NCBI RefSeq assembly: GCF_030264295.1
Contig: NZ_CP127173.1
Location: 6,145,501 to 6,209,500 of the forward strand
Source: Amycolatopsis nalaikhensis
GTDB lineage: Bacteria > Actinomycetota > Actinomycetes > Mycobacteriales > Pseudonocardiaceae
Direction: 5' to 3'
Length of the DNA stretch: 64,000 nucleotides
The stretch's first letter is position 1, and each line of letters starts with the position of its first letter. The notes beneath the pieces are model-generated. The model worked only from the letters and a program-made list of their open reading frames with translations, did not search any database and was not told where the DNA came from. Of this stretch, positions 52,508 through 61,607 are shown piece after piece. The position numbers and the translations under genes are program-made.

Positions 52508-54595
52508 ATGACCTACCGGCTCGGCGTGGACGTGGGCGGCACGTTCACCGACATCCTGCTCATCGACGAGGACTCCGGCCAGACCTACCGGGCCAAGACG
52601 TCCTCCACCCCGCGCGACCAGTCGATTGGCGTGCTGCGCGGCATCGAGCGCGTGTGCGCGGTGGCCGTCGCGGACCCGGCGGAGATCGCCGCCGTCTACC
52701 ACGGGACCACCGTCGCGACGAACGCGATCCTGGAAGGCAAGGGCGCCAAGGTCGGCCTGGTGACCACCCACGGTTTCCGCCAGGTGCTGCAGATCGCCCG
52801 CTCCTTCGTGCCCGGCGGCCTCGCCGGCTGGATCATCTGGCCCAAGCCGGAACCCTTGGCGGCGCTGGAAAACACCGTCGAGGTCCGCGGCCGCATCGCC
52901 GCCGACGGCTCGGTCGTCGAGGACCTGGCCGAGGACGACGTGCGGGCCCAGCTCGCGAAGCTGCGGTCCGCCGGGATCGAGGCGCTGAGCATCAGCCTGA
53001 TCAACTCCTACGCCAACGCCGGGCACGAGCGCCGCGTCGGGGAGATCGCCGCGGAGGAACTGCCCGGCGTCCCGGTTTCGCTGTCCTCGTCGGTGCTGCC
53101 GGAGCTGCGCGAATACGAGCGCACCATCACGACGGTCGCCAACGCCGCCGTGCAGCCGCAGGTGAAGCTCTACACCGCCAACCTCGCGGGCCAGCTCGAG
53201 GAGAACGGCATCCGCGGCCAGCTCAGCATCCTGCGCAGCGACGGCGGTCTGGTCTCCGCCGGCGCCGCGGCCGACAACCCGGTGAGCCTGTTGCTGTCCG
53301 GCCCCGCCGGTGGCGTCACCGGTGCGACCTGGGTGGCCGAGCAGGCGGGCTTCGCCGACTTCCTCACCTTCGACATGGGCGGCACCTCCACCGACGTCGC
53401 CCTGGTGCAGAACCTGACGCCGCGGATCGGCCGGGAGACCAACGTCGGCGACCTGAAGGTGCGGGCCACCTCGGTCGACGTGCGCACGGTCGGTGCCGGT
53501 GGCGGCTCCATCGGGCACGTCCCGCCGCTCACCCAGGCGCTGCGGGTCGGCCCGCAGTCCGCGGGCGCGTCGCCGGGACCGGCCGCCTACGGAGCCGGGG
53601 GCACCGAGCCCACGGTGACCGACGCCAACGTCGTGCTCGGCTACCTGCCGGCGGAACTCGCGGGCGGCGAGATCACCCTCGACCGCGAAGCCGCCCGGTC
53701 GGCCGTCAAGTCCATCGCGGACGCCACCGGTCTCGGGTCGGTGGAGGCGGCCGCCGCCGGGATCATCGACATCGTCAACGAGAACATGTTCGGGGCCCTG
53801 CGCCTGGTTTCGGTGCAGCAGGGGTTCGACCCGCGTGACTTCGCGCTGGTCGCGTTCGGCGGCGCCGGACCGCTGCACGCCAACGCATTGGGCAAGCTCA
53901 CCGGTGCCTGGCCGGTGATCATCCCGCCGTCGCCCGGGGTGCTGTGCGCCTACGGCGACGCGACCACGAACCTGCGCGACGAAGCCGTCCGCACGCTCGT
54001 GCGCCGGTTCGGCGAGTTCACCGACGCGAGCCTTCGCGAGCTGCTCACCGAGCTGGGCGACAAGGCCCGGGGCACGCTCGTCGGCCAGGACGTCGCCGAG
54101 TCCGACATCCGCGTCGTCTACTCGGCCGACCTGCGCTACCACGGCCAGGGCTTCGAGATCCCGGTCGAGGTCGACATCACCCGGTTCACCGGCGACGGCG
54201 CCGGCCTGGACAGCCTGCGCGGCGCGTTCGACGCCGAACACCAGCGGCTGTTCTCCTTCGTGCTCGACAACGAGCACGAAGTCGTGACGATCCGGGCCAC
54301 CGCGCACGGACCGCGTCCGCGGGTCGCCTCCCCGAAACTGGCGGACGGCGGCCCCGACGCCTCGGCCGCGCTGCGCGACCGCACCACCATCTGGGTCGAG
54401 GGCGGCGAGGTCGAGGCCGGTGTCTACGAGCGGGCGAAGCTGCTCGCGGGCAACGTGGTGACCGGTCCGGCGATCGTCACCGAGATGGACTCCACCACGC
54501 TGGTGCTGCCGGGCCACGCGGCCACCGTGCACCCCAGCGGCAGCCTGCTCATCCGCCCGGTCGCTGAGACCGCCGAGCTCACCACGGAGAACTGA
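52508..54595 (+). CDS. hyuA: Hydantoinase/oxoprolinase subunit A (HyuA family)
   Basis: This 695-residue protein has the actin-like ATPase start RLGVDVGGTFTDILLIDED, later TFDMGGTSTDVALV, and the C-terminal Hydant_A region. In the family, A and B subunits together use ATP to open N-methylhydantoin or 5-oxoproline rings; related pairs carboxylate ketones (acetone, acetophenone). It is followed one base later by hyuB. The exact substrate is not known from sequence. Confidence 0.93.
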   Translation: MTYRLGVDVGGTFTDILLIDEDSGQTYRAKTSSTPRDQSIGVLRGIERVCAVAVADPAEIAAVYHGTTVATNAILEGKGAKVGLVTTHGFRQVLQIARSFVPGGLAGWIIWPKPEPLAALENTVEVRGRIAADGSVVEDLAEDDVRAQLAKLRSAGIEALSISLINSYANAGHERRVGEIAAEELPGVPVSLSSSVLPELREYERTITTVANAAVQPQVKLYTANLAGQLEENGIRGQLSILRSDGGLVSAGAAADNPVSLLLSGPAGGVTGATWVAEQAGFADFLTFDMGGTSTDVALVQNLTPRIGRETNVGDLKVRATSVDVRTVGAGGGSIGHVPPLTQALRVGPQSAGASPGPAAYGAGGTEPTVTDANVVLGYLPAELAGGEITLDREAARSAVKSIADATGLGSVEAAAAGIIDIVNENMFGALRLVSVQQGFDPRDFALVAFGGAGPLHANALGKLTGAWPVIIPPSPGVLCAYGDATTNLRDEAVRTLVRRFGEFTDASLRELLTELGDKARGTLVGQDVAESDIRVVYSADLRYHGQGFEIPVEVDITRFTGDGAGLDSLRGAFDAEHQRLFSFVLDNEHEVVTIRATAHGPRPRVASPKLADGGPDASAALRDRTTIWVEGGEVEAGVYERAKLLAGNVVTGPAIVTEMDSTTLVLPGHAATVHPSGSLLIRPVAETAELTTEN

Positions 54596-54596
54596 C

Positions 54597-56468
54597 ATGG
54601 CACGGCTTGTCGAAACCGCGACCGGACCGCTGCGGCGCGTGGACGTCGACGTGGTCACCCTCGACCTGGTCGAGAACGGGCTGCGCAACGCCCGCTACGA
54701 AATGGACGAGGTGTTGTTCCGCACGGCGCTCTCGCCGGGCATCCGCGAGCAGCACGACGAATTCCCGCTGATCGCCAACCGCGACGGCAAGATGGTGGTC
54801 GGCCAGTTCGGACTGTCCATTCCGGACTTCCTGGACAACTTCGACGGCGACATCGAGGAAGGCGACGTCCTGCTGACGTCCGACCCGTACTCGTGCGGCG
54901 CCGCGATCAGCCACGCGAACGACTGGCTCGTGGTCATCCCGATCTTCTTCGAGGGGCACATCGTCGGCTGGTCGGCGATGTTCGGCCACATGTCCGACGT
55001 CGGCGGCAAGACCCCGGCGTCGATGCCGACCGACGCCCGCACGATCTTCGAGGAGGGCGTGGTCATCCCGCCTTTCAAGCTCTACCGCAAGGGCGAGCTG
55101 GCCGAAGACGCCCTGCGCATCATCCTCAACCAGGTGCGCAAGCCCGACTGGAACCGCGCCGACCTCAACGGCATCGTCGCGGCGTGCCGCACGGCCGCGC
55201 GCCGGGTGCAGGAGATGTGCGCGCGGTTCGGCGTCGACACCTACGACTCGGCGCTCGAGCAGCTGCTCGACCGCAACTACCGCGCGATGAAGGTGTTGCT
55301 GCAGGCCGTCTTCAAGGACGGCGAGACGATCTCGTTCACCGACTACATCTGCGACGACGGCTTGGGCTACGGCCCGTACGAGCTGAAGCTCAGCCTGACC
55401 CGGCACGGGGAGAAGGTCACCCTCGACTTCAGCGGCAGCAGCCCGCAGGCGCAGGGGCCGATCAACTACTTCATCAACGAGAACCTCATGCGGATGTTCT
55501 TCGGCATCTACATGATCACGGTCGCGGACCCGCAGATCCTGTGGAACGACGGCTTCTACCCGCTGGTGGACGTCGTCATCCCCGAGGAATCGTTCTGGAA
55601 GCCGAAGTACCCGGCCGCGCTCAACGCCCGCAACCACGGCATCGGCCGCGTGTTCGACCTCTTCGGCGGGCTGCTCGGCCAGACGAACCCCGACCTGCTC
55701 AACGCGGCGGGATTCTCGTCGTCGCCGCACTTCATGTATTCGGGCACCTACAGCGACGGCGACCGCAAGGGCGAGTGGTTCCAGCTCTACTCCATCGGGT
55801 TCGGCGGCATCCCCGGCCGCCCGCTCGGCGACGGGCCGGACGGGCACTCACTGTGGCCGTCGTTCGTGAACATCCCGTGCGAGTACCTGGAGTCGTACTA
55901 CCCGCTGCGCATCGAGCGCTGGGAGACGGTCGCCGACACCGGCGGTGCCGGCCTGCACCGCGGCGGCAACGCGGTCGACGTCGCCTACCGGTTCCTCGAG
56001 CCGGGCACGATCGCGATCCACGACGACCGCTGGCTCACCTACCCGTGGGGCGTCAACGGCGGCGAGCCCGGCGCCCGCAGCCGCAAGTGGCTCGAGCGCG
56101 CCGACGGCAGCACCGAGGTGCTCGGCAGCAAGGTGCACGACGTCCCCGTGCGGCGCGGCGACCTCCTGCACTTCGTCACCTGGGGTGGCGGCGGCTGGGG
56201 CGACCCGCTGGCCCGCGACCCCGAGCTCGTCGGCCTGGAGGTCCGCCGCGGCCTCGTGACCGCCCAGGGAGCGCGTCGCTACGGCGTCGTCTGCGACGAC
56301 GGCGGCCAGGTGGACGCGAAGGCGACCGAGGCGCTGCGGGCCGAGCTGGGCGCCGCGCGTCCGGAGCCCCTGCCGACGTTCGACCGCGGTCCCGAGCTGG
56401 AGACGATCCTGGAGCGGGCCCTGCAGGAGACCGGCCTGCCCGCGCCGCTGCGGCCCGTCGTCTCGTGA
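54597..56468 (+). CDS. hyuB: Hydantoinase/oxoprolinase subunit B (HyuB family)
   Basis: This 623-residue partner of HyuA shows the family pattern: NARYEMDEVLFRTALSPGIREQHDEFPLI near the start, DLNGIVAACRTAARRV, VTLDFSGSSPQAQGPINYF and the C-terminal TWGGGGWGDPLARDP. It starts one base after hyuA and its stop overlaps the next gene by four bases. The two subunits should form one cytoplasmic ATP-dependent enzyme. Confidence 0.93.
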   Translation: MARLVETATGPLRRVDVDVVTLDLVENGLRNARYEMDEVLFRTALSPGIREQHDEFPLIANRDGKMVVGQFGLSIPDFLDNFDGDIEEGDVLLTSDPYSCGAAISHANDWLVVIPIFFEGHIVGWSAMFGHMSDVGGKTPASMPTDARTIFEEGVVIPPFKLYRKGELAEDALRIILNQVRKPDWNRADLNGIVAACRTAARRVQEMCARFGVDTYDSALEQLLDRNYRAMKVLLQAVFKDGETISFTDYICDDGLGYGPYELKLSLTRHGEKVTLDFSGSSPQAQGPINYFINENLMRMFFGIYMITVADPQILWNDGFYPLVDVVIPEESFWKPKYPAALNARNHGIGRVFDLFGGLLGQTNPDLLNAAGFSSSPHFMYSGTYSDGDRKGEWFQLYSIGFGGIPGRPLGDGPDGHSLWPSFVNIPCEYLESYYPLRIERWETVADTGGAGLHRGGNAVDVAYRFLEPGTIAIHDDRWLTYPWGVNGGEPGARSRKWLERADGSTEVLGSKVHDVPVRRGDLLHFVTWGGGGWGDPLARDPELVGLEVRRGLVTAQGARRYGVVCDDGGQVDAKATEALRAELGAARPEPLPTFDRGPELETILERALQETGLPAPLRPVVS

Positions 56469-57076
56469 GCACTTCGGACCCGTTCGACGGGACGCTGGCC
56501 GGGGGGCGCCGTCCCGCGCTGGTGCTCATCGACCTGATGCGGGCGTACTTCACCGAGGGCAGCCCGCTGCTGCTGCCGTCGCGCGACTGCCTCGACTCGG
56601 CGGCCCGGGTGCTGGCGGCCGCGCGGCGGCACGGCGTCCCGGTCGTGCACACCCGGGTCGCCTACGGGCCGGACGGGGCGGACGGCGGCCTGTTCCTCCG
56701 CAAGGTCCCGGCCCTGCGGATGCTGCTGGACGGCGGCGGCCCGCTCGGCGAGCTCATGCCGGAGGTCGCACCCGCGGACGGCGAGCAGGTCGTGGTGAAG
56801 CAGTACCCCAGCGCGTTCTTCGCGACGCCGCTCGCGTCCTCGTTGCGGGCCCGCGGCGTCGACACCGTCGTGCTCGCCGGGGTCAGCACGAGCGGCTGCG
56901 TCCGGGCGAGCACGCTCGACGCGCTCCAGCACGGGTTCGTGCCGCTCGTGGTGCGGGAGGCGGTCGGCGACCGCACACCGGAGACCCAGGAAGCGAACCT
57001 GTTCGACATCCAGGCGAAGTGCGGCGAGGTCGTCGGCGAGGCGGCCGCGCTGCGCTACCTGGCGGAGGAACGATGA
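56465..57076 (+). CDS. Isochorismatase-fold amidohydrolase (N-carbamoylsarcosine amidase-like)
   Basis: This 203-residue cysteine hydrolase has the catalytic Asp in LVLIDLMRAYF (about 23), Lys in VVVKQYPSAFF (about 117) and Cys in VSTSGCVRASTLDAL (about 144). The family includes N-carbamoylsarcosine amidase, which acts after N-methylhydantoinase, so the neighbour fits. It could also remove an amide or carbamoyl group from another ring-opened product. Four-base overlaps join it to hyuB and to the lyase gene. Confidence 0.87.
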   Translation: MSTSDPFDGTLAGGRRPALVLIDLMRAYFTEGSPLLLPSRDCLDSAARVLAAARRHGVPVVHTRVAYGPDGADGGLFLRKVPALRMLLDGGGPLGELMPEVAPADGEQVVVKQYPSAFFATPLASSLRARGVDTVVLAGVSTSGCVRASTLDALQHGFVPLVVREAVGDRTPETQEANLFDIQAKCGEVVGEAAALRYLAEER

Positions 57077-57966
57077 ACGTCGAGATCGTCGAGGTGTCCC
57101 CGCGGGACGGCCTGCAGAACGAAAAGGCCGTCCTGAGCACCGAAGACAAGGTGGAGCTGGTCGAACGAGCCGTGCGCGCGGGCGCGAAGCGCATCGAGGT
57201 GACCAGCTTCGTCAACCCCGCCAAGGTGCCGCAGATGGCGGACGCCGACGCGCTGATGGCCGCCCTGCCCCGGCACGACGGAGTTCGCTACGCGGGCCTG
57301 GTGATGAACCGGCGCGGCCTCGACCGGGCGCTCGAGGGCGAGGTGGACGAGGTCGACATCGTCGTGGTCGCGACGGACACCTTCTGCGGCCGCAACCAGG
57401 GCATGACCACGGAACAGGCGTGCGAGACGGCCGCCGCGCTCGTCGCCGCGGCACGGCAGGCGGGGAAGTTCACGACGGTCACCGTCGGCGCGTCGTTCGG
57501 CTGCCCGTTCGAGGGCGAGGTCTCCCCGGCCCGGCTCGGCGAGGTGATCCGGCGGGTGCACGCCACCGGCGCGGACGAGATCGCGCTGGCGGACACGATC
57601 GGCGTCGCGGTGCCGACCGACGTCACCTCGCGGTTGGCGCTGGCTCGGGAGATCGTCGGGGAGGAGACCCCGCTGCGGCTGCACCTGCACGACACCCGCA
57701 ACACGGCGGTCGCCAACGCGGTCGCGGCTGTCCACAGTGGAGTCACCGTGCTGGACGCGAGCATCGGGGGAGCGGGCGGCTGCCCGTTCGCCCCGGCGGC
57801 GACCGGCAACGTGGCCACGGAGGACCTCGCGTACCTGTTCGCCCGGATGGGGCACGCTACGGGGATCGACCTGGCCGAGACGATCGCGGCGGCGGTGTGG
57901 CTCGAAGAACGGCTGGGCCAGCGGCTGCCGAGCGCCCTGGCGCGCGCGGGTGCCTTCCCTGCTTGA
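57073..57966 (+). CDS. Hydroxymethylglutaryl-CoA lyase-family enzyme
   Basis: This 297-residue TIM-barrel lyase has the start VEIVEVSPRDGLQNEK, metal ligands in RLHLHDTRNTAVAN and the signature Cys loop SIGGAGGCPFAPAATGNVATED. Family enzymes cleave 3-hydroxyacyl-CoA compounds such as HMG-CoA or citramalyl-CoA, giving acetyl-CoA or a related acyl-CoA and a keto acid. It ends the operon, and the acyl-CoA substrate may come from the CoA-transferase. It is convergent with the next TetR gene, with a six-base gap. Confidence 0.92.
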   Translation: MNVEIVEVSPRDGLQNEKAVLSTEDKVELVERAVRAGAKRIEVTSFVNPAKVPQMADADALMAALPRHDGVRYAGLVMNRRGLDRALEGEVDEVDIVVVATDTFCGRNQGMTTEQACETAAALVAAARQAGKFTTVTVGASFGCPFEGEVSPARLGEVIRRVHATGADEIALADTIGVAVPTDVTSRLALAREIVGEETPLRLHLHDTRNTAVANAVAAVHSGVTVLDASIGGAGGCPFAPAATGNVATEDLAYLFARMGHATGIDLAETIAAAVWLEERLGQRLPSALARAGAFPA

Positions 57967-57972
57967 GTGGTG

Positions 57973-58584
57973 CTAGTTCGTTCCACTGTGGACGGAGGTG
58001 TCGCTCAGCTGGCGCAGGGTCAGCTTCCACGCCTCGACGACGGCGGACGTACCGGCGCGCGGCCGCAGGATGCCCGCGAGGTGCGCGCCGGTCAGCAGGT
58101 CGATCGTGAACTGCACCAGCATCGGCGCGCGCGGGTCCTCCGCGTCGGCGAGCCTGGTCACCCGGCGGTGGACGGTCGTGAAGATGCGCTCCTGCAGGGG
58201 AAGCAGCGCGTCGCGCAGTTCGGGGTCCGTGCGAGCCGCGACCCAGAGTTCCAGCGCGGCGGCGAAGGCGGGGCTCTGCAGCTCGCGCCAGACGAGGTCC
58301 ACGACGTCGTCCCAGCTCGACGGCGGGGCGGCCTCGGTCGGGCCGAGGGTGGTGAGGACTTCGAGCCGCCGTTCGACGACGTCCTCGACGACGCCGGCCA
58401 TCAGGGCGCTCCGGGTGGGGAAGTGGTGCAGGAGGGTGCCGCGGGCGACGCCGGCGCGCTGCTGGACGGCGCCGACGGTGGTGGCGGCGTACCCGCCGTC
58501 GAGCAAGCACTCGTACGCCGCTTCCAGCAGGCGGGTCCGCGTCGTGGCCGAGCGCTCCTGCTGGGTGCGTCGGGGGCCGGGCAT
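57973..58584 (-). CDS. TetR-family transcriptional regulator
   Basis: This 203-residue repressor has RTRLLEAAYECLLDGGYAATTVGAVQQRAGVARGTLLHHFPTRSALMAG (helix-turn-helix, given in two parts) and a helical effector domain. It is divergent from the large thiolase-crotonase fusion, with 47 bases between starts. It probably controls that gene and responds to an acyl-CoA or related ligand. Confidence 0.9.
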   Translation of the reverse strand: MPGPRRTQQERSATTRTRLLEAAYECLLDGGYAATTVGAVQQRAGVARGTLLHHFPTRSALMAGVVEDVVERRLEVLTTLGPTEAAPPSSWDDVVDLVWRELQSPAFAAALELWVAARTDPELRDALLPLQERIFTTVHRRVTRLADAEDPRAPMLVQFTIDLLTGAHLAGILRPRAGTSAVVEAWKLTLRQLSDTSVHSGTN

Positions 58585-58631
58585 GGCGTCACTGTACGGC
58601 GACGAGGTTGCGCCCGCCGCGAGGATGGCCC

Positions 58632-61601
58632 ATGATGCGAAAACAGTCCGATCAGACGGAAAGTTGCCGCACGATGTCTCCCCGGTCCCGGTTCTCGCAG
58701 CTCAAGCAGGGTGCGCGCGTGCTCGCCCCGGTCGTCACGCAGCTGGCGCGCACGGCCGTGCGTCGCGTCCGGCCGCCCGCTGCCACCTCCGGCGGCTCGC
58801 CGGTCGACGAGCTGCCCGCTCCGCCCGGCACCACGGACTACGCGCGTCAGGTGCACGCCCAGCGGCTGGTCGACGCGTCGCCCGAGGCGGTCGTGGACCT
58901 GGTCACCGACCTCGACCGGACCCCCGAGTGGCTGGCCCTGCACGTCGCGTGGCGTGGCGAGCGGCCTGCCCGGATCGAGCCGGGCGCGGAGTTCGTGCAG
59001 CAGATCAAGCTCATGGACATCCCGGCCCAGGCTCGTTGGCGCGTCGCCGAGGCGGGCCCGGACGGCTTCGCGCTGCGCGGGACCGGTCCGATGGGCATCA
59101 CCGTCGGCCTGTGGTGCACCCTCCGCGCGACCCCGGGCGGCACGGCCGTCCGCCTGGACGGCGCGCTCGACGGCTCGCCGGTGCGCGGGCCGGTCGGGAT
59201 GACCGCCGTCCGCAGCGTCGAAGTCGCGCTCGGGGAGTCGCTCGACGCGCTCGCCGCGGTGCTCGGCACCGGCGGCGGCGCCCGGCTGCACGTCACGGAC
59301 GAGCCGGTCGTCCACGAGCGCACGGGCGACCTGCTCGACCCCAGCACGCCGGTGCTCGTCGGGGTGGGGCAGGTGGTGCAGCGCCGTCCGGACCTCGGCC
59401 GGCCGCGCGAGCCGGCTGAACTGGCGGCCGAAGCACTGCGGGCCGCGGCCGCCGACGCCGGTGCGGAGCTGCTGCCGGCCGCCGATCTCGTCTACGCCGT
59501 GCCGAGCGCGTCCTGGACCTACGGGAACCAGGCGGGCGCGGTCGCCGGTCTCGTCGGCGCGTCCGGCGCGGGGACGGTCCAGACCTCCCCGTACGGCGGC
59601 GACGGCGCGCAGCTCGCGGTGAACGACGCCGCCCAGCGGATCGCCGACGGAGAGGCGCACGTCGTCCTGGTCAGCGGCGCGGAAGCGGGCGCGACAATCG
59701 CCGCGCTCGACCGCGCGGGCCGGGCGCCGGACTGGGCGCGCCAGCCGGACGGCGCCGCGCCGGACCGCGTGATCGGCATCGACCGCCCGGCCAACAACGA
59801 AGCCGAGACGAGTGTCGGCCTGGGCGCCCCGATCTACGTCTACGCGCTCCTCGAGTCGGCCCTGCGCGGCGAAGCGGGGTCCTCAGTGGACGAACACCGG
59901 CAGCGCATCGCCGAACTGTGGGCCCGGCACAGCGCCGTGGCGGCGAAGAATCCCTATGCGTGGGACCCCACCGAGCGGACCGCGGCGGAGATCGCCACGG
60001 CGAGCGCCGACAACCGCCGGGTGAGCGACCCCTACACGAAGCTGATGTGCGCGAACCTGCAGGTGGACCTGGCCGCCGCGGTCATCGTCACCAGCGCCGC
60101 GGCGGCGCGGGCCGCCGGCGTCCCGCAGGACCGCTGGGTGTTCCTGCACGCCGGCGCGTCCGCCACCGACGAGTGGTTCGTCTCCGAGCGGGCCGACCTC
60201 ACGTCCTCGCCCGCCATCGCCGCGGCCGCCGGCGCGGTGCTCGGGCACGCCGGGATCACCGCGGCGGACCTGGGGCCGATCGACCTCTACTCCTGCTTCC
60301 CGGCGGCGGTCCAGCTCGGGGCGCGCGCCCTGGGCGTCCCGTGGGACGACCCGGCGCGGCCGCTGAGCGTCACCGGCGGGCTCACCTCGGCCGGTGGCCC
60401 CGGCAACAACTACGGCCTGCACGCGGTGGCGAGCCTGGCGCCGATCCTGCGGGCGGACCCGGACGCCTACGGCCTGACCAGCTCGCTGGGCTGGTACGCG
60501 ACCAAGCACGCACTCGGCGTCTACTCGAGTTCGCCGCCCGCCCGGCGGTACCGGCACCTCAAACCGGCCTTCCCCCGGCCGCCGGCGCGTCCGGTGACGA
60601 CCGAGCTGACGGACACCGCGGTCGTCGAGGCGGTCACCGTCCCCTACAGCCGCCGCGGCGCGGCCGAAGCCGTCGTCCTCTCCGCGATCACGCCGTCCGG
60701 CGAGCGGGTGCTGCTGCGCAGCGAAAACCCCGCCGACGTCGCCACGCTGACCGGCACGGATCCGCTGCGCCGCCGCATCCGGCGGGAGGGCGACCGCCTG
60801 GTGCTGGGCGACGAGCGTGTAGAGCTGCCACCACCACCGCCCGCGTCCGTCCACACGCGACTCGACGACGGCGTCTTCGTGGTCACCCTCGACCGCCCGG
60901 CGGTCCGCAACGCCGTGGACCTCCGCACGGCGCGGGAACTGGAGCGCGCGGTCGACGACGCCGAGGCCGACCCGGGCGTCCGCGTCCTGGTGCTCACCGG
61001 CGCGGGCGGGACGTTCTGCGCGGGGATGGACCTGGCGGGCGCCCACCGCGGCGAGTTCCCGGTGACCGACCGCCGCGGGCCGCTCGGCCTGACGGGCGAA
61101 CCGCCGGTCAAGCCCACGGTCGCGGCGGTGGAGGGCGCGGCGCTCGCGGGCGGGTTCGAACTCGCGCTGTGCGCGGACCTGGTCGTCGCGGCCGAGGACG
61201 CGGTGTTCGGGCTGCCGGAAGCCAAGCGCGGTCTGCTCGCCGCGGCGGGCGGGCTGTGGCGGGTGGCCACCCGGCTGCCGCGGGCGGTCGCCCTCGAACT
61301 CGCGCTGGTCGCCGACCCGGTCCCGGCCACGCGGCTGGCCGGGCTCGGGCTGGTGAACGCGATCGTCCCGGCAGGGACGGCGCTCGAGGCGGCAATCGGG
61401 CTGGCCCACCGGATCGCGGCCAACGCGCCGCTGTCGGTGAGCGTCGGCAAGCGGATCGTCGACGCGGCACCGGGGTGGAGCGCGGAGGAGGGCTTCGCGC
61501 GGCAAAGCGAACTGGCGAGCCCGGTCCTCCTATCCGACGACGCCCGGGAAGGCGTCGCCGCCTTCGCCGAGAAACGAGCGCCGCGCTGGTCGGGCCGGTG
61601 A
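58632..61601 (+). CDS. SRPBCC / thiolase-like / enoyl-CoA hydratase triple fusion
   Basis: This 989-residue protein joins three domains. Residues about 60-215 form an SRPBCC-like domain (AQRLVDASPEAVVDLVTDLDRTPEW). About 235-735 form a thiolase-like domain (VLVGVGQVVQRRPDL to the DUF35-like OB segment). About 740-989 form a crotonase domain with both catalytic Glu residues (GGFELAL and FGLPEAKRG). The thiolase-like domain lacks the nucleophile Cys (QTSPYGGDGAQLAV) and has GGPGNNYG in place of GHP, as in aldolase-type thiolases such as Ltp2. A hydratase plus retro-aldolase is therefore plausible. I chose ATG 58632 (GAGG upstream); ATG 58674 is possible. Confidence 0.83.
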   Translation: MMRKQSDQTESCRTMSPRSRFSQLKQGARVLAPVVTQLARTAVRRVRPPAATSGGSPVDELPAPPGTTDYARQVHAQRLVDASPEAVVDLVTDLDRTPEWLALHVAWRGERPARIEPGAEFVQQIKLMDIPAQARWRVAEAGPDGFALRGTGPMGITVGLWCTLRATPGGTAVRLDGALDGSPVRGPVGMTAVRSVEVALGESLDALAAVLGTGGGARLHVTDEPVVHERTGDLLDPSTPVLVGVGQVVQRRPDLGRPREPAELAAEALRAAAADAGAELLPAADLVYAVPSASWTYGNQAGAVAGLVGASGAGTVQTSPYGGDGAQLAVNDAAQRIADGEAHVVLVSGAEAGATIAALDRAGRAPDWARQPDGAAPDRVIGIDRPANNEAETSVGLGAPIYVYALLESALRGEAGSSVDEHRQRIAELWARHSAVAAKNPYAWDPTERTAAEIATASADNRRVSDPYTKLMCANLQVDLAAAVIVTSAAAARAAGVPQDRWVFLHAGASATDEWFVSERADLTSSPAIAAAAGAVLGHAGITAADLGPIDLYSCFPAAVQLGARALGVPWDDPARPLSVTGGLTSAGGPGNNYGLHAVASLAPILRADPDAYGLTSSLGWYATKHALGVYSSSPPARRYRHLKPAFPRPPARPVTTELTDTAVVEAVTVPYSRRGAAEAVVLSAITPSGERVLLRSENPADVATLTGTDPLRRRIRREGDRLVLGDERVELPPPPPASVHTRLDDGVFVVTLDRPAVRNAVDLRTARELERAVDDAEADPGVRVLVLTGAGGTFCAGMDLAGAHRGEFPVTDRRGPLGLTGEPPVKPTVAAVEGAALAGGFELALCADLVVAAEDAVFGLPEAKRGLLAAAGGLWRVATRLPRAVALELALVADPVPATRLAGLGLVNAIVPAGTALEAAIGLAHRIAANAPLSVSVGKRIVDAAPGWSAEEGFARQSELASPVLLSDDAREGVAAFAEKRAPRWSGR
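58647..58660. promoter_or_regulatory. Possible TetR operator at the fusion gene start
   Basis: TCCG-ATCAGA-CGGA is a four-base-pair inverted repeat just after ATG 58632. If it is the operator, the true start may be ATG 58674. Confidence 0.25.
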
Positions 61602-61607
61602 CCGGCG

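Noticed and set aside
59883..61505. Long minus-strand frame (540 codons) opposite the thiolase-crotonase fusion
   Set aside because: Arg/His/Gly-rich shadow of a gene whose plus-strand product has clear domains and catalytic residues.
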